Source: Gigaspora rosea | Lineage: Eukaryota; Glomeromycota; Glomeromycetes; Diversisporales; Gigasporaceae | Assembly: GCA_003550325.1 (NCBI GenBank) | Contig: QKWP01000632.1 | Coordinates: forward strand, 129,532-193,531 | DNA length: 64,000 nucleotides | Direction of reading: 5' to 3' | Part shown: piece by piece, positions 48,273 to 60,012 of the stretch | Position numbering within the stretch: the first letter of the stretch is position 1 | Layout of the letters: every line of letters begins with the position of its first letter | Made by a program: the position numbers and the translations under genes | The notes under the pieces: model-generated | Seen by the model: the letters and a program-made list of their open reading frames with translations, nothing else | Databases searched by the model: none | What the model was told of the DNA's origin: nothing

Positions 48273-50439
48273 ATTTGGGAATACAAATATAATTCCTAAA
48301 TAAATTATAAAGCATTCATAAACCAAAACAAGATATTTTGTATATTTAGAATGCATATATATTTATATATCGCACATTTTAAAATGATTGACTATATTTT
48401 GAATTCGTCATTTGTATCTATTAAAAATTTGCGTAAATTTTTCTAAAACTTTATGTATTTACTAAATGCTTATTAAACAGTTTTTTTTTTTTTTTTTTTT
48501 GTATAGTAAAAAAAATTATTTTTTAATGTGATACAGAAGAAACAAATTTTATTTTAAATACGCATCGGTTTATCCGCCGCTGTAAATCTTCTTCGAATAT
48601 GGTTACGTATAGGCGTAGTACAAACTCAAAAATAGAAACAACTTTATTTATTAAGTAAAATTTAAACTTTTTTTGTTATATCGATATAGTTTGAAGTCGT
48701 TTCTAGCTGGAGTTGTCACTCCAAGTCGAAAGTTGTAAAATATAAATCAAAACAGATTAATAATTGTTTGGTAATTACAGAAATAAAGTTCTTCTGCATA
48801 TATTCCTATATTCACCCTTACCTCTGCCCAGAAAAATCCACAAAAAGAAACTGTAATATTTATAGATAACAAGCAGTCGGGATTTTTAAATGATCTAGAT
48901 TTTGGGCGTAAACTAATTTCCACAATGATCGTACAACGCGATCTAGCGTATTGCAACTTCAAAGTACACGCTATTAAGACATTTCTAGCAGAATGTAAAA
49001 CACCAGAGGATCAATATTACGTAAAGATTTTTTATACCTAACTTCGTAAGGCAAAGAACGTTCTTCTAATAAAATTTTCGATCATCAATGAATTATGTAT
49101 TTAAATTGGTGTTACGCACAAGCCAATGCGAAATATGGATGTAGATTTATGATATCAATTAGTTAGTATAAAAAATTACATAAAACCGGTTTATAAAATA
49201 AAGTGCAATTTAGCCGCAAATAAGTCTGCGCCTATAGTTCGTACCCAAGTATTTACTTGAAAATGCACCATTCACGCGAGTACTTTAATCCATGCCTTCT
49301 GTATTTGGTATATTGCTATTAATATTAGAAGTACGGGTTAGCCTTTTGTTACTCTAAATTTAGAAATAACAATATTTGGTGACAAATGATCTTTTATGAA
49401 TTCATTTATTACATGATACAATTTTTATTCGTGAAGCATAGAATAATGCAACTTTATTTTTGTTAATAATAAAAAAAATTCTAAAATTTTTATTTAGTAT
49501 GATTACGTGATTAAAAATATATTCAAATTATAAAATATATTGTCGCGATAATTCTTTTATGTTACACGATAACGCTGAATTCATATAATTCATTACATTA
49601 CCTTATTAAGAAATCTAATTGTAGCACAAATTTGAGATAATGATCTAGCAATTAAGTTAGCGAAATCATTCTAAAAAGGAAGGCCTTCAAGTGCAATTAG
49701 GGAGTTGCGTCGGAATTAATGTCAAAAACAGTAACCAATGAAAGCTTCGACGCCCGGAGTAGTTGTCCACTATGTAATCTTTTTATCGTCAAATTGGTGA
49801 CGTTCATCAACTTGTATCACGCCTTAGTTATTATACTAACACATTTAATTTTCCGATAGTTTGCTATACGCTTTAAGCTATAATTCATTTCAAACTCTAT
49901 TAAGAACTGTAGTTCAAATATCTTAGTACAACCTATAAATCGCGGATTATAGTCCGTTGAAAAAAAAAACACTTGTTCGTCCAAATTATTCAATTATTTT
50001 AATAATAAAGTTTAAATTGGTCCATTAAAAATAGAATAACTGAGTCTTGTTATAATCTTTTGGAATTGTTAAAATAATCTTTAGATCGGTAGTTTATCTT
50101 AAACGCGATTATCAGTTATCTTCTTCTTCATACGTTCATATGCTTATACGCTGCCAAAAAAAACCATAATGAATAGATTAATATATTTAGAAATTACCAT
50201 GGCAAATTAGGTAATATATCTAGAAAAGCCAATAAATTAAGTCTTCTTTATAAAACTTATTGGAACAAATCATTAATGCAAATTTAATTAGGAGTTGTAC
50301 TTTTCTACGTTACACATAATATTGAAACTAAGAAAAAAAAACCAATAAATACAATCTCTATTTCTTTGTTGAAAGTTTGCCGCGAACTGGTCTTAATAGC
50401 TAACTTCGTATATATTAATTTACATTCCATCTAAAAAAA
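48273..50439. other. Intergenic stretch upstream of HMG gene 2
   Basis: A 20-nt poly-T lies near 48481. The minus frame 48747-48962 (71 codons) has no recognised domain. No repeat with clear ends was seen in the 2 kb before HMG gene 2, which is the quietest stretch of this half of the window. Confidence 0.45.
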
Positions 50440-50445
50440 GTGATT

Positions 50446-51113
50446 ATGGCATCTGATATTCCTATCGCGGATCTTGCAAATAATCTGTATCATAAATTAG
50501 ACAGGAATAAGATTTTTCCCCCTTACCATAACAAACCGGAAGACCTCCTTCCTATACTTAACGCATCCAGAAAATGTCGTCCAAGAAGATCTCCAAATAG
50601 TTTTCTTCTCTGTCGTAAGAACGTTCACGAAGAGGCTAAGAGGAATGGAACGTTCAATATGCGAATTATTAGTAAGGTCACGGGAATGCTCTGGCGCGAC
50701 GCATCTCCGAGGGAAAAACAATTTTATGAAGATTTGGTACATAAATATTACACGTGAAATTATTGAACTTTGTAATATCATAAATTATCTAAATTTTAAA
50801 ACCCTACTCTTCTTATTTATAGGCTAAACGCTGCAATAATCTTTATATTGAACATTATCATTCCATAAACTCCCCTCATAGAAGACCATTGGCACCTTAT
50901 CAAGATCCTGCTCCTTCTCCTCCACCTCCTCTTATGCAAGTGCCTCAACTCAATCCTCCCACAGAGTTCGTAACAATGCAATTCGATTATCCTCCGCTCT
51001 CACAAAGCTTTATTTATTATAATAATGATCCTGATTTCCAAGATTTTAATAATCTGATGTATTATTTGGATAATGTTGAGCATTTTCAATTGTTCAACGA
51101 TAACGTTCTTTGA
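50446..51113 (+). CDS. MATA_HMG-type HMG-box protein 2 (one intron)
   Basis: This is a predicted nuclear DNA-binding protein of 193 residues. Exon 1 is 50446-50736, the intron is 50737-50822 (86 nt, GTACAT...TTATAG, phase 0), and exon 2 is 50823-51113. The HMG box covers about residues 45-108. It includes SPNSFLLCRKNVHEEAKR, IISKVTGMLW and the helix 3 segment EKQFYEDLAKRCNNLYIEHY, which is joined only by splicing. Unspliced, the frame runs into a stop at 50755. The N-terminal LDRNKIFPP...PEDLL block is shared with gene 1 and is probably a family feature. The C-terminus carries a Pro run (PSPPPP) and a Tyr/Asp/Asn-rich acidic tail, suggestive of an activation region. ATG at 50446 is chosen because the frame upstream has no earlier ATG and gene 1 also starts MAS. 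The intron lies one nucleotide away from the homologous position in gene 1. A role in mating is possible but unproven. Confidence 0.9.
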
Positions 51114-53480
51114 TTTCAGAGTTTTTTAAACACAAATTGATTAGATTATGCATTGTCTCTTCTGTATGTCTTATTTAATATTTCTATGATTATTCAAATT
51201 GAAAAAAAAACAATTAAAAAATAAGGGAAAGAAAATGTTTTAAGAATTTTATTCACCAAAAATATAGTATCTATGTTTATAAATATGCTAATCAATTTTA
51301 TTTTTTTTATTATGGTTTTAGAATTAAATAGTTTATTCTAATAATTATGTAGTTATGTCATTAAGGGTCATTTTTTTTATGATTAAATTAATAAATATAA
51401 GCTCAAAGTTTAATAAGTTTAAAAAATAATAGATTATGGCAAATTTATATTTACAGATTATACAGTATAACGAATTGTATTTATAAGATATTAATCATAT
51501 CATGAAGTTTGTTCTATCAGTGTAAATAATTGCAATAATGTACAGTACCACGGTGAAGCAAATAATTTACGCTAACAGAATAAATTTTATAATTTTTGAC
51601 AAAGGTATCTAATATTTGTTTGATGAAATTAAAACTTTATTGAATGCAAGTTGTTACTATTATTTTGGAGTACGATTCATAAGTTCATATTTTGTTCTAA
51701 TAGTAATGATTAGGGTATTCAGATTTGTTAACACCTTGCTGAGAGAAATCTTTAAGGACGATGATGGTGTGAACATACATTGCCGCGAACGATTACCTTC
51801 GACTTTACTTTGAACAAACTTCAGAGTTCGACGTGATTTCAAAGTATAATAATTGGATATTTAGAATTGCATTCCACTTTTGGAGATATTTTATTTTATT
51901 TCATTTTCATTTTATTGATTTTGTATATTTAATCGTGTTATATATATATATTAATATCGTGAAACACTAACGCGAAATATTGAGAACACTATGCGAACTC
52001 AAGTAGCGAAATTATATGAAGGAAACTGAGCCGTAGTGATTTTTGAATCTCCACGTTACAAGATACAATCTGATCTCATGGGTATAGCTGCTTCACATAT
52101 ATTGTCTCTAGTGTTATTAGTCTAAAAGTTTCATTTAAATTTCTGTAAGTTACAACTGATCTTGATATCTGATCGAGACTACATAACGATATTTTAGGTT
52201 AATAGCATTGGTGTAACATTATATTTTGTCAAGTGGAATATTCGAAAATAGATTTCTTTGTTTCTCTTGGAAGAGCTCATAGAATCCAAGAAAAAGGTTA
52301 GCATCTACACGTGGTGAAGTTTTCGATCAGATGTTTGCAAATTTTGAACGCTAAATGAAAGAGTTTTTTTTTGCCGATAAACACTTTTAACTAGGAAATT
52401 TGGTTTGGAACTGAACAAAAATAGTAGAGAATAGCCATATTCGGTTGCTTTTCTCCGACCTTTTGATATCGATTTATCCATACCTGATACGTACGTACGT
52501 ACAATACCTACTATATTTTAAAACCGTACAATACGTTAGAACTTTCGAAAAAGAAATTTGAATTTTACAATATAGCAAATATATAGTACAGTACACGTTT
52601 ATCGTAAAGATTTCTTTACCTAAGGCTTTTCAATAAACTAAAACAATTCTTTTGACCTCCTTATCTAGGGCTGAAAATTCATGGTAATTGTTGATTTTTA
52701 AACTTAAGCAATTCTTTTGACCTTCACGTAATTGTTGATTTTTAGACTTAAGTAAATACACTGTAATTTACATATAAATATGTAAGTTAAAAAAGTATAA
52801 TTATTATATATGAGTTGTGATTAAGATATTTCTTTTATCTTAATAGTGAAATCAGATCATAATGAAACTTGAACCTATTTATGTCCCGATTTTTTGTTAG
52901 GTTTTATTGGATAGTTAAATTAAGGTTTAGGGTTAGAATTATTAGTAAAAGATATAGGTGGATTGATTTTATAGGGCTTATATTTTCAAATTGAGACTTC
53001 CAAATTTCACAATGATCTGATTTTATTGCGTTTGCAAAATTTTAATGACTCGCTTTTTGCACATTCTAATTCAGTATATAATTTTAATATTAAAAAAATG
53101 GAATAACTCGTAAATATTATACAGGATGTTGCCATAATTTTAGAAGCCAAATCATTTACAATTTTCCTAGCTGGTCGAAATTTGCAGATCGTTAATAAAA
53201 AAAGAAAAGAAATCGACCGTGATTTCTGTTTTTTTTAAAACTACTCAATGTTTTTTTTTTTTGTCTATAAAATTTTGCAAACCATTATAACTAATACCAA
53301 ACTAGTCGATATTTTAAGACAAGAATATATTCAGTTACAATATAAATATAAGATCTAATTGTTTCATATCTATCTACCGATTATTTAAAAAAAACTGGAG
53401 GTAATATTCGTGCGTATCTTCGAAATTTATCCGAACCTTACAAAACCTTATTTTAGATTTCCAGGAAAGTTTGGGCTCTT
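51114..53480. other. A+T-rich stretch downstream of HMG gene 2
   Basis: No gene or bounded element. The forward frame 51616-51813 shows no domain. A short (TACG)n occurs at about 52490-52502, and two direct copies of TTAATTGTTGATTTTTA-like sequence are near 52685-52745. Confidence 0.45.
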
Positions 53481-53485
53481 CCTAC

Positions 53486-53654
53486 ATATGGACTGCCGTC
53501 ATTAGAAATCACGCAGATTGACATTTTAAAAAAAATTAATACCTCAAATTTCATGAATCATATCTCGATGCATTTTGAAGCTAGTTAGATGATTTAATAT
53601 TCAAAAGTTTTTTAAATGTCATTCTGCTTGATTTCTATTGACGGTAGCCCATAT
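53486..53654. mobile_element. MITE of the GTCAATAGAAATCAAGCAG family, copy 2
   Basis: The left end ATATGGACTGCCGTCATTAG is matched on the right by CTATTGACGGTAGCCCATAT. Shorter interior than copy 1 at 14330-14596. Confidence 0.75.
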
Positions 53655-54044
53655 GGCCAGTGTTTAATAATTTTTGTATGTAGCACCGATGATCTCTATA
53701 ACGACCTCTGCAGTATTCGCATAACATATTTGAATATAATGTTTATTCCTTACCATTAAAGTTGATTTTCGGACGTTCTAAAAATTTTGAGCATACTTTA
53801 TGATGTCCTAAATTTCTAAAATATATTTCAAAAATAAATACAATATTAACCAAAATTCAAATTTTATTTTTTATTATTTATTTATTTATTTATTTTAGAT
53901 TTTCGGAGTGATAAAGTAACAATTTTTGGAGCAGTTACCCAAAAATCCTAAAGTCCTAAAATACCCTATTTGCCAACCTTACTTACCATATTGCCCGTCA
54001 TTTAGTGGCGGGTTCTAATACTAATATATTATCATACAGTATAA

Positions 54045-54155
54045 CTGCAAAATAACGCACAGGGGCGTGATTTTGAATTTCGGCCCGAATTAAGCTTAAT
54101 TTAAGCCGAAATTCGAAATGACACCTCTGCGCGTTATTTTCATGATTATATGGTA
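54045..54155. repeat. Foldback with GCGTTATTTT arms
   Basis: CTGCAAAATAACGCACAGGG and the inner GAATTTCGGCCCGAATTAAG pair with the sequence to about 54150 (CTTAATTTAAGCCGAAATTC, then CTCTGCGCGTTATTTTCATG). The AATAACGC word links it to the element that follows. Confidence 0.65.
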
Positions 54156-54191
54156 AAAAAAAAAAACAAAAAAAAACAGATGTTACACGCA

Positions 54192-54480
54192 TACCCGTAT
54201 TTTCGCGTAATAACGCTCATGAGCGTTATTTCGATCCAAAATAAGGTGTATGGTTTCGAAATGGCGCCCATGCGCGTCCCGAAATAACGCTCATGTTTTG
54301 GATCAATGAAATTAGCTGATTACATAACAGATAAATGTCTTCATATGTCAGACGACCAGACCAGTCTTTAGCTCAAAATAAAGCGCATGCTCGTACTCGA
54401 AATAACGCGTATGTACTCGAAATAACGCGTATGTACTCAAAATAACGCGCAGGTAAGCGTTATTACGCGAAAATACGGTA
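54192..54480. mobile_element. TA-flanked MITE with AATAACGC arrays
   Basis: The element spans 54194-54478. The inverted ends CCGTATTTTCGCGTAATAAC are perfect for at least 20 bp, with one extra C at the left border. TA flanks both sides. The word AATAACGC recurs about seven times within 290 bp in both orientations, a likely transposase-binding array. Relics lie near 28089 and 29708. Confidence 0.8.
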
Positions 54481-54542
54481 TATGCGTTTAGGATATGTAA
54501 TTTTGCGTATATCTTCCCTTGTCACTTCACTGACAGGCCATT

Positions 54543-54735
54543 TACAAGTCACTCTCGTTATAGTGAAGTGATCCATAAAAATTTTTAAAAAATTCATTAT
54601 ATTGAGAGTTTTATTAGTAAATTCACTATATCGAGAGAATTTTATATAAACTGGCTTTGAGCTTAACTTCACTATATCGAGATTTTAATTAGTCTTCACT
54701 ATATCGAGAGTTCACTATAACGAGAGTGACTTGTA
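54543..54735. mobile_element. TA-flanked MITE (CAAGTCACTCTCG), copy 2
   Basis: The element spans 54545-54733 (189 bp) and has the same ends and TTCACTATATCGAGAG units as 47817-47989, with TA on both sides. Confidence 0.9.
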
Positions 54736-55160
54736 CCTGGCATCAAATATGATTAGGGTATATATTATTGGTAAATTAAATGGTTTGTCAGGGAAATGAC
54801 CATCGGAAAAACTAGACGTAACCATAATTTTATTATGCGAATCTATTGATCAAAAATGTGATCCGAATTTCGAAAAATTCATTTTTGATTTCCAGGACAG
54901 CTTGGGTCGAATATTCATATATGGTATACTGTACTGAAGATAATTTAGTTCATTAAACCTGATACGGAATTTTGAAATGATACGATGCAGTACGAATGTG
55001 CGTAATAAATAATACTGTTTTGTACTGTATAAATTTCAAAATAATATGATACAATACATCGCTTATACTGTACGTAGTAATGCAATAAATGTTTAGAGTA
55101 TTTTGTACTGGATTGTATGTATAAATGTAAAATAAAGATACCAATACAGTACATACGTAC
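54736..55160. other. Stretch with repeated GTACTGTA words
   Basis: GTACTGTA/TACAGTAC words recur in both orientations at 54926-55155, probably a decayed element. No clean ends were found. Minus frames of 69 codons here reflect the repeats. Confidence 0.45.
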
Positions 55161-55783
55161 ATGTTACAATGGGGTGTGCGATAAACTATGTTTGAAAACC
55201 TATATGCGGTACCATAAAAAAATTAATTATTGAAGATTTTTTTTTGAATCAGGATAGTGATCAAGGTAGTGACTGGATTATTTGTCACTTTTTATATATA
55301 ATTTAATAGTAAAGAGTGACTTGTATGTTTTTAGATGTCTAGAGCGAATAGCTTTATTTTTCTTAATAATTTTAGAATAAATCGATTCTTAAACTCCTTT
55401 ATAACAAAGTTACGTTGAAACTTTTTTAACATTAATATATAAACTTCAAGTTGACACTTTACAAAAATTCTGTTTCATGTTGTAAACTATAATAAGAGAC
55501 GTATTTTCATTATGGGCAAAAAGTTTAATACTAGAATACAAAATTTTAAGGTAACTTTGCTATAAAGGTGTTTAAGAATCGATTTATGTAAAATAATTGA
55601 AAAAAGTAAAGTTTCGTTCTAGACATCTAAAAACATACAAGTCATTCTTTATTATTAAATTATATATAAAAAGTGATAAATAACCCCAGTCACTACCTTG
55701 ATCACTATCCTGATCATTAAATTCAAAAAAAAAATCTTCAATAATTAATTTTTCTATTGTACCGCACATCCCAATGTTACAAT
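55161..55783. mobile_element. Long-TIR foldback element, MULE-like, 603 bp
   Basis: The element spans 55171-55773 and is flanked by a perfect 10-bp duplication ATGTTACAAT (55161-55170, 55774-55783). Inverted arms of about 200 bp run inward from GGGGTGTGCG/CGCACATCCC through GATAGTGATCAAGGTAGTGA and CATACAAGTCA to TAAGAATCGATTTAT. A 9-11-bp duplication with long arms fits Mutator-like elements. The minus frame 55584-55823 lies in the right arm. Confidence 0.85.
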
Positions 55784-55859
55784 AATGTTGCATAATCATG
55801 ATCACTATCACGATAATTTTCATTATTGCATTAATTTATATTTGAATTGATGAATGCAG

Positions 55860-55940
55860 ATGTCTGGTCATGAAGGAATTAACTGTAAGATATGTTCTGA
55901 GATTCGTTTTGACAAGCGAGGACAAAAGTGTAGTCATTGA
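55860..55940 (+). other. 26-codon micro-ORF with CxxC...CxH pattern
   Basis: The frame from ATG at 55860 to TGA at 55938 reads MSGHEGINCKICSEIRF then DKRGQKCSH. The C-x2-C-x11-C-x-H spacing looks like a zinc-binding fragment, perhaps an exon of a zinc-finger or transposon protein. A decayed copy without the cysteines lies at about 56575-56650. Too short to call as a gene. Confidence 0.25.
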
Positions 55941-56169
55941 ATGTTTACACTTGTTACAAACCTTAAGTTTCTTAATTAATAATTTTATTTTTCTTTGCTT
56001 GCTTTTACTCAATTATTACTTTTGGCTAAAGTTATTGACATTGGTGTCATTATTCACTCTTGCTGTTTTTTTTTGCTTTTTAGTTTTAATAAATTTCGCT
56101 TATGTTATCTTTTTATTTCAAAAAAACAAAGTTTCATTATTAGGCCATACAAATATGAAATTTTTAATA

Positions 56170-56310
56170 GACCTGGCCGACCGGCTCTTTTTTTTTAATT
56201 TCATATATAAAATTTTATAAAATTATAATAAAATTTTCCACCCGGTTATTAAAACATATAAAAAATTTTTTTCAGAAGTTTCCAAATTTTGACCCGGCCA
56301 GGTTATGAAA
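56170..56310. mobile_element. Small MITE with CCTGGCCG ends
   Basis: The left end ACCTGGCCGACCGG and the right end ACCCGGCCAGGTTAT are inverted. A lone related end (CCGGCCGGGTTATAAAACC) is at 7721. No duplication could be fixed. Confidence 0.55.
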
Positions 56311-57352
56311 ACCAATTAATTAATTTTACATGGCCTTAATGCTTTTTTAGCATGTGTTTTTTTTTTATTTTTTTATTGTTATTTTCTTTTTATTTTTATA
56401 GTGCCAACTAAATTATTATTTCTAGACATTAGTTGACATAGTATTCTTTTAATGTTTTCTTTTAAAAATATTTGCTTTGTAGTCAATGTACATGTATTTA
56501 TAGAATCATGCCAAGGTGAAAATAATAATTGTTAATATTTAAATTGGTGAATACAAGTATCTAGACATGAAACAGATTTACAGAACTTAACTATAAAATA
56601 TATTCTGAGATTTATTTTGATGAGCAAGCAATAATGTATTATTTGAATATTTATATTTGTTACAGAGATTGGATTTTATTTTTTAGAATACATGGAATAT
56701 ATTTCATTAATTCAGTTTTGTTATTTTTATTTTTATTTTTATTTTTTTTATATTATTTATGTTTTTCTTGAAGTTTATTTAAATTTTTTAATTAATAATT
56801 ATATTTTTTTATACATATTTACATTTACAAAATTATTATTTCCTGGCTAAAATTGTTAATATTGGTATTATTATTTATTTTTTAGTATTTTTTATTTTTA
56901 ATAAATTTAGCTTATATTACTTTTTTTATAAAAAACTTTGTTATTAATATTTTTTTTTAATTCTTTGGCAGTCTTGCCAAACTCTAATAGATTTTATTAC
57001 TAAGAAAAAAAATTTTTTTAATAATTCATGTTTAACATGATAATCAACAGAATTGACCTTATCTGGCTACAAAAATTTGTGCCCAGGTGCAACCTGCCAC
57101 ATTGAATTACATATAAGCCAAAAAAATTTGTTATCTATAGTTACAAACTAACTATGCATCATAATCTACTCCTTCAAAAATCCTTTACGGAGCTTCTCAT
57201 AAAGAAGAATAAAAAAAAGAAGAAAATTAAGAAAGGAGAACAATACAAATATACCTAATGCAAAATTTTACATTCAAGAGAAAACAAAATAAAAGAAAAA
57301 ACCAAAGAAAACACAAAGAAAAAAATAGACTATGAAGGTGTTATTAAGCCTA

Positions 57353-58257
57353 CACTAGACCAGTGATGTATATGAACAGTCATGGACATAAGTTTGGACA
57401 GTTTTGGACATTTTTAAGCAAAAAAATAAATTGAAATTACTTAAAATTTTATTAGTTTTACTAAATCACACCACTGGGTGCTCAATACCATAATGATTTT
57501 TACCAATCAAATTTTTTAAATGCAGTGTAATCAGTGTTGGGTGATATGGTGGTCAACCAAAAATTTGCTGGTCAAATTGGTCTGGTCAAATTGGTCAATT
57601 GGTCAAACTGGTCGAATTGGTCAAGTCTATTATATAACAAATAAATATTATATATATATTATATAATAAATTATATTAAATATGCTATTTGACCAATTTG
57701 ACCAGTACAGGTCCTTTGACCAGACTAGTCAAATTGGTCAAATTGGTCTGGTCCAATGATCAAATTGGTCTGGTCAAGCCAACACTGAGTGTAATATAAA
57801 GATCAGGTGTAACATAAAATTTTTGTTGTTTTGCTATTTTTTTTAAAAAATACCTTCTAACTCAAAATTTTATCTATAAAACCACCTTTTTTTTTTAAAA
57901 AAAACCCCCCTTGTGAAATTTTACTATATACTATGCCTCACCCTAACCCTAACTATTAACTCTAACTTAACATTTATCAACTTTATTTTTTTTGTTTATT
58001 TTTTGATATTGATCTTTACATTACACTTTATACTAGTGTTTAACACCACTGGTTTGATATATAATTACTGAAATTTTATTATGATAACATAATTTAAAAT
58101 TAAGTAAAAAAGCTTTATTATTAAATTTTACATATAATTATATATTTTTTAATAATATATACTTTATTTTAAAATGTATGGACACTATAGATACTATGGA
58201 CATGGACAAGCCAAAAAAAGGTATAGACATAGTAAACATAATATCACTGCACTAGAC
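57353..58257. mobile_element. hAT element of the 252-bp family, split by later insertions
   Basis: The element spans 57361-58249. Ends CAGTGAT/ATCACTG are flanked by a perfect 8-bp duplication CACTAGAC (57353-57360, 58250-58257). The outer parts (57361-57455 and about 58085-58249) carry TTTTGGACATTTTT and AAAATTTTATTA blocks typical of the family at 22398-22649. The 0.63 kb in between is foreign and contains a second hAT element. Confidence 0.8.
57524..57795. mobile_element. hAT MITE, 256 bp, with TGGTCAAATTGG arrays
   Basis: The element spans 57532-57787. Ends CAGTGTTGG/CCAACACTG are flanked by a perfect 8-bp duplication AGTGTAAT (57524-57531, 57788-57795). Repeats of TGGTCAAATTGG and its variants fill both sides. 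Confidence 0.95.
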
Positions 58258-59239
58258 TGTAAAAATTATATAACACTGCATAGACTATATCTACCAAAGT
58301 GTTATATATAAAATAACATATCCAAATAAGAAATTCTTTATATGATCTTCAAGATTTTATAACATGTCATTCATTGTATATTTGATAACCAAACTTACTT
58401 GTAATGGCACCGTTTTCGATCTGGGAATGCATACCCAATTTGGAAGGAGTAAATACTACTGATTTTTTGGAGAGGTAAGCTAGGATTCCTACTTTTTGGC
58501 AAAATTTTTGAAAAATCCAAAGGGGCAAAGAATGTCGATTGAAACAAAATTGAAGAAAGTATAAAAAAATAAAACTCATTTTCTTGTTGTTTCCTACTAT
58601 TTTATTACAAAATATTTCATCAACGAAAGCAATATGTTTATATTTCTACCAACATTTCTCGTATATAGGTAACCTCCTGCCAGTTATCTTGTAAAGAATG
58701 CTTTTGGCTTGCATACAAATATACAAAAGAGTTCTAGTAGAAGTTGTTAACCTTTATAAAAACTGTATTTTTGTGTTTATCCTACTATACACCAAGTATA
58801 AGCAACTCTCTAACAAGAAACTTTTTGTTTTTTCTTTTTATAAGAAATTTGGACCAATAATCATTGGAAAAAGTTTTATATTGTTATTAGTATTATTACC
58901 TCTTTTTTGAATTTTTTTATAATCTATTTTATTTTTTTATATATTTTTTTTTTACAGTACTAGTATACTACTATTGCTAATATCAGATAATATAGTATTC
59001 TTTTATTTTTTTAAAAAAATATTCATTTCATAGTTAATGTGCATATATTTATAAAATTATACTAAAGTTATAACAATAAATATAGTATAAAACTTCTATA
59101 CTCAACAGTTTTATAATGTGTTCAATTTTTTAAATATGGTCTAATAAAAAATATAGATATACCAATCTATTTATAATAAAAATTTTTTCTAAAATTTAAT
59201 ATTAATATTTAAATAATTTTATTTATTATATATGGTTTA
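58258..59239. other. A+T-rich stretch without genes
   Basis: Frames 58367-58579 (minus) and 58698-58910 (plus) have no recognised domain. Part of this stretch (58960-59070) belongs to the repeat at 55840-56960. Confidence 0.4.
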
Positions 59240-59692
59240 GAAAATATTTAAATATAATTTTATTAAAAAATTTTATTTTTGTAAAATTTTTATTAATGAC
59301 TTATTTTTCAATTTGTAAAATGCAAAAATATAAATATACTAAAATTAAAAAATTAATTTATCTATATATAAAATTTTTTAATTTTTAATTATCTATTTAT
59401 AATTTTTTGTACTAAATAAACCAAGCTCTAAGCTATCTATTAATATAAAATTTATTATTTTTTTATATACGTATTGTTGTGTAATAATGTTTTTAAAAAT
59501 TTAATATTTTTTTTAAAAAAAGCAAAAAAAATATCTTTTTAAAAATAGGAAAAAGGAAATGGCGACCCATCGCTATGGAGACCTATATAATCAGCCAATC
59601 ATTTTCAGATTGGTGATCATATAAATATTTTTTTATTTTTGTTTATAGTATTTATTTATTTATTAAATATTTAATTTTTTTAGTTATTTATT

Positions 59693-59785
59693 GAAGCATC
59701 TCTGGAGCCATCGTTGGAGCCATCGCTAGAGCTTTCATTGGAGTTATCATTGGAGCTATTATTGGAGCTGTCATTGAAGTAGTTG
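59693..59785 (+). repeat. 15-bp tandem repeat, about 6 units
   Basis: Units of GGAGCCATCGTTGGA, grading to GGAGCTATTATTGGA. In one frame it stays open and encodes repeating Leu-Glu-Pro/Leu-Ser residues. The multiple of three could reflect a former coding repeat. Confidence 0.85.
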
Positions 59786-60012
59786 CATGAAATCGCATTT
59801 AGATCAATGGTTGTTATTTTGGTGATTTAGGTAGGTGTTTTTTCCCGTTAAGTCCTTCATATTTGGTGTATTTTCATATTTTTATATAGTACTTTGTAGA
59901 TGCATTCTTTGTCAGCTTTTAGTCTGTTTTTCTGATAAGTTTGTCATTTTTGGTACGGTGGTTAATTCAGTAGGTTCGTGTAGTAATTAATAGAGTTTTT
60001 GTCAGTTCTTTC

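Larger units (their letters stand above)
55840..56960. repeat. Two diverged copies of a 0.7-kb repeat
   Basis: The first copy (about 55855-56130, with 56345-56530) and the second (about 56555-56960) share AAYTGTAARATATRTTCTGA, then TTAATTAATAATT and GGCTAAARTTRTTRAYATTG blocks. Weaker matches occur at 58960-59070 and 62400-62570. The 116-codon frame at 55870-56220 is hydrophobic and has no domain. Confidence 0.6.

Noticed and set aside
55870-56220. 116-codon hydrophobic frame
   Set aside because: It runs through a repeat and a MITE end. Composition matches random frames and the second repeat copy does not keep it.
57940-57965. Telomere-like CCCTAACCCTAAC
   Set aside because: Only about two units within A+T-rich DNA. 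No array, so not an interstitial telomere.
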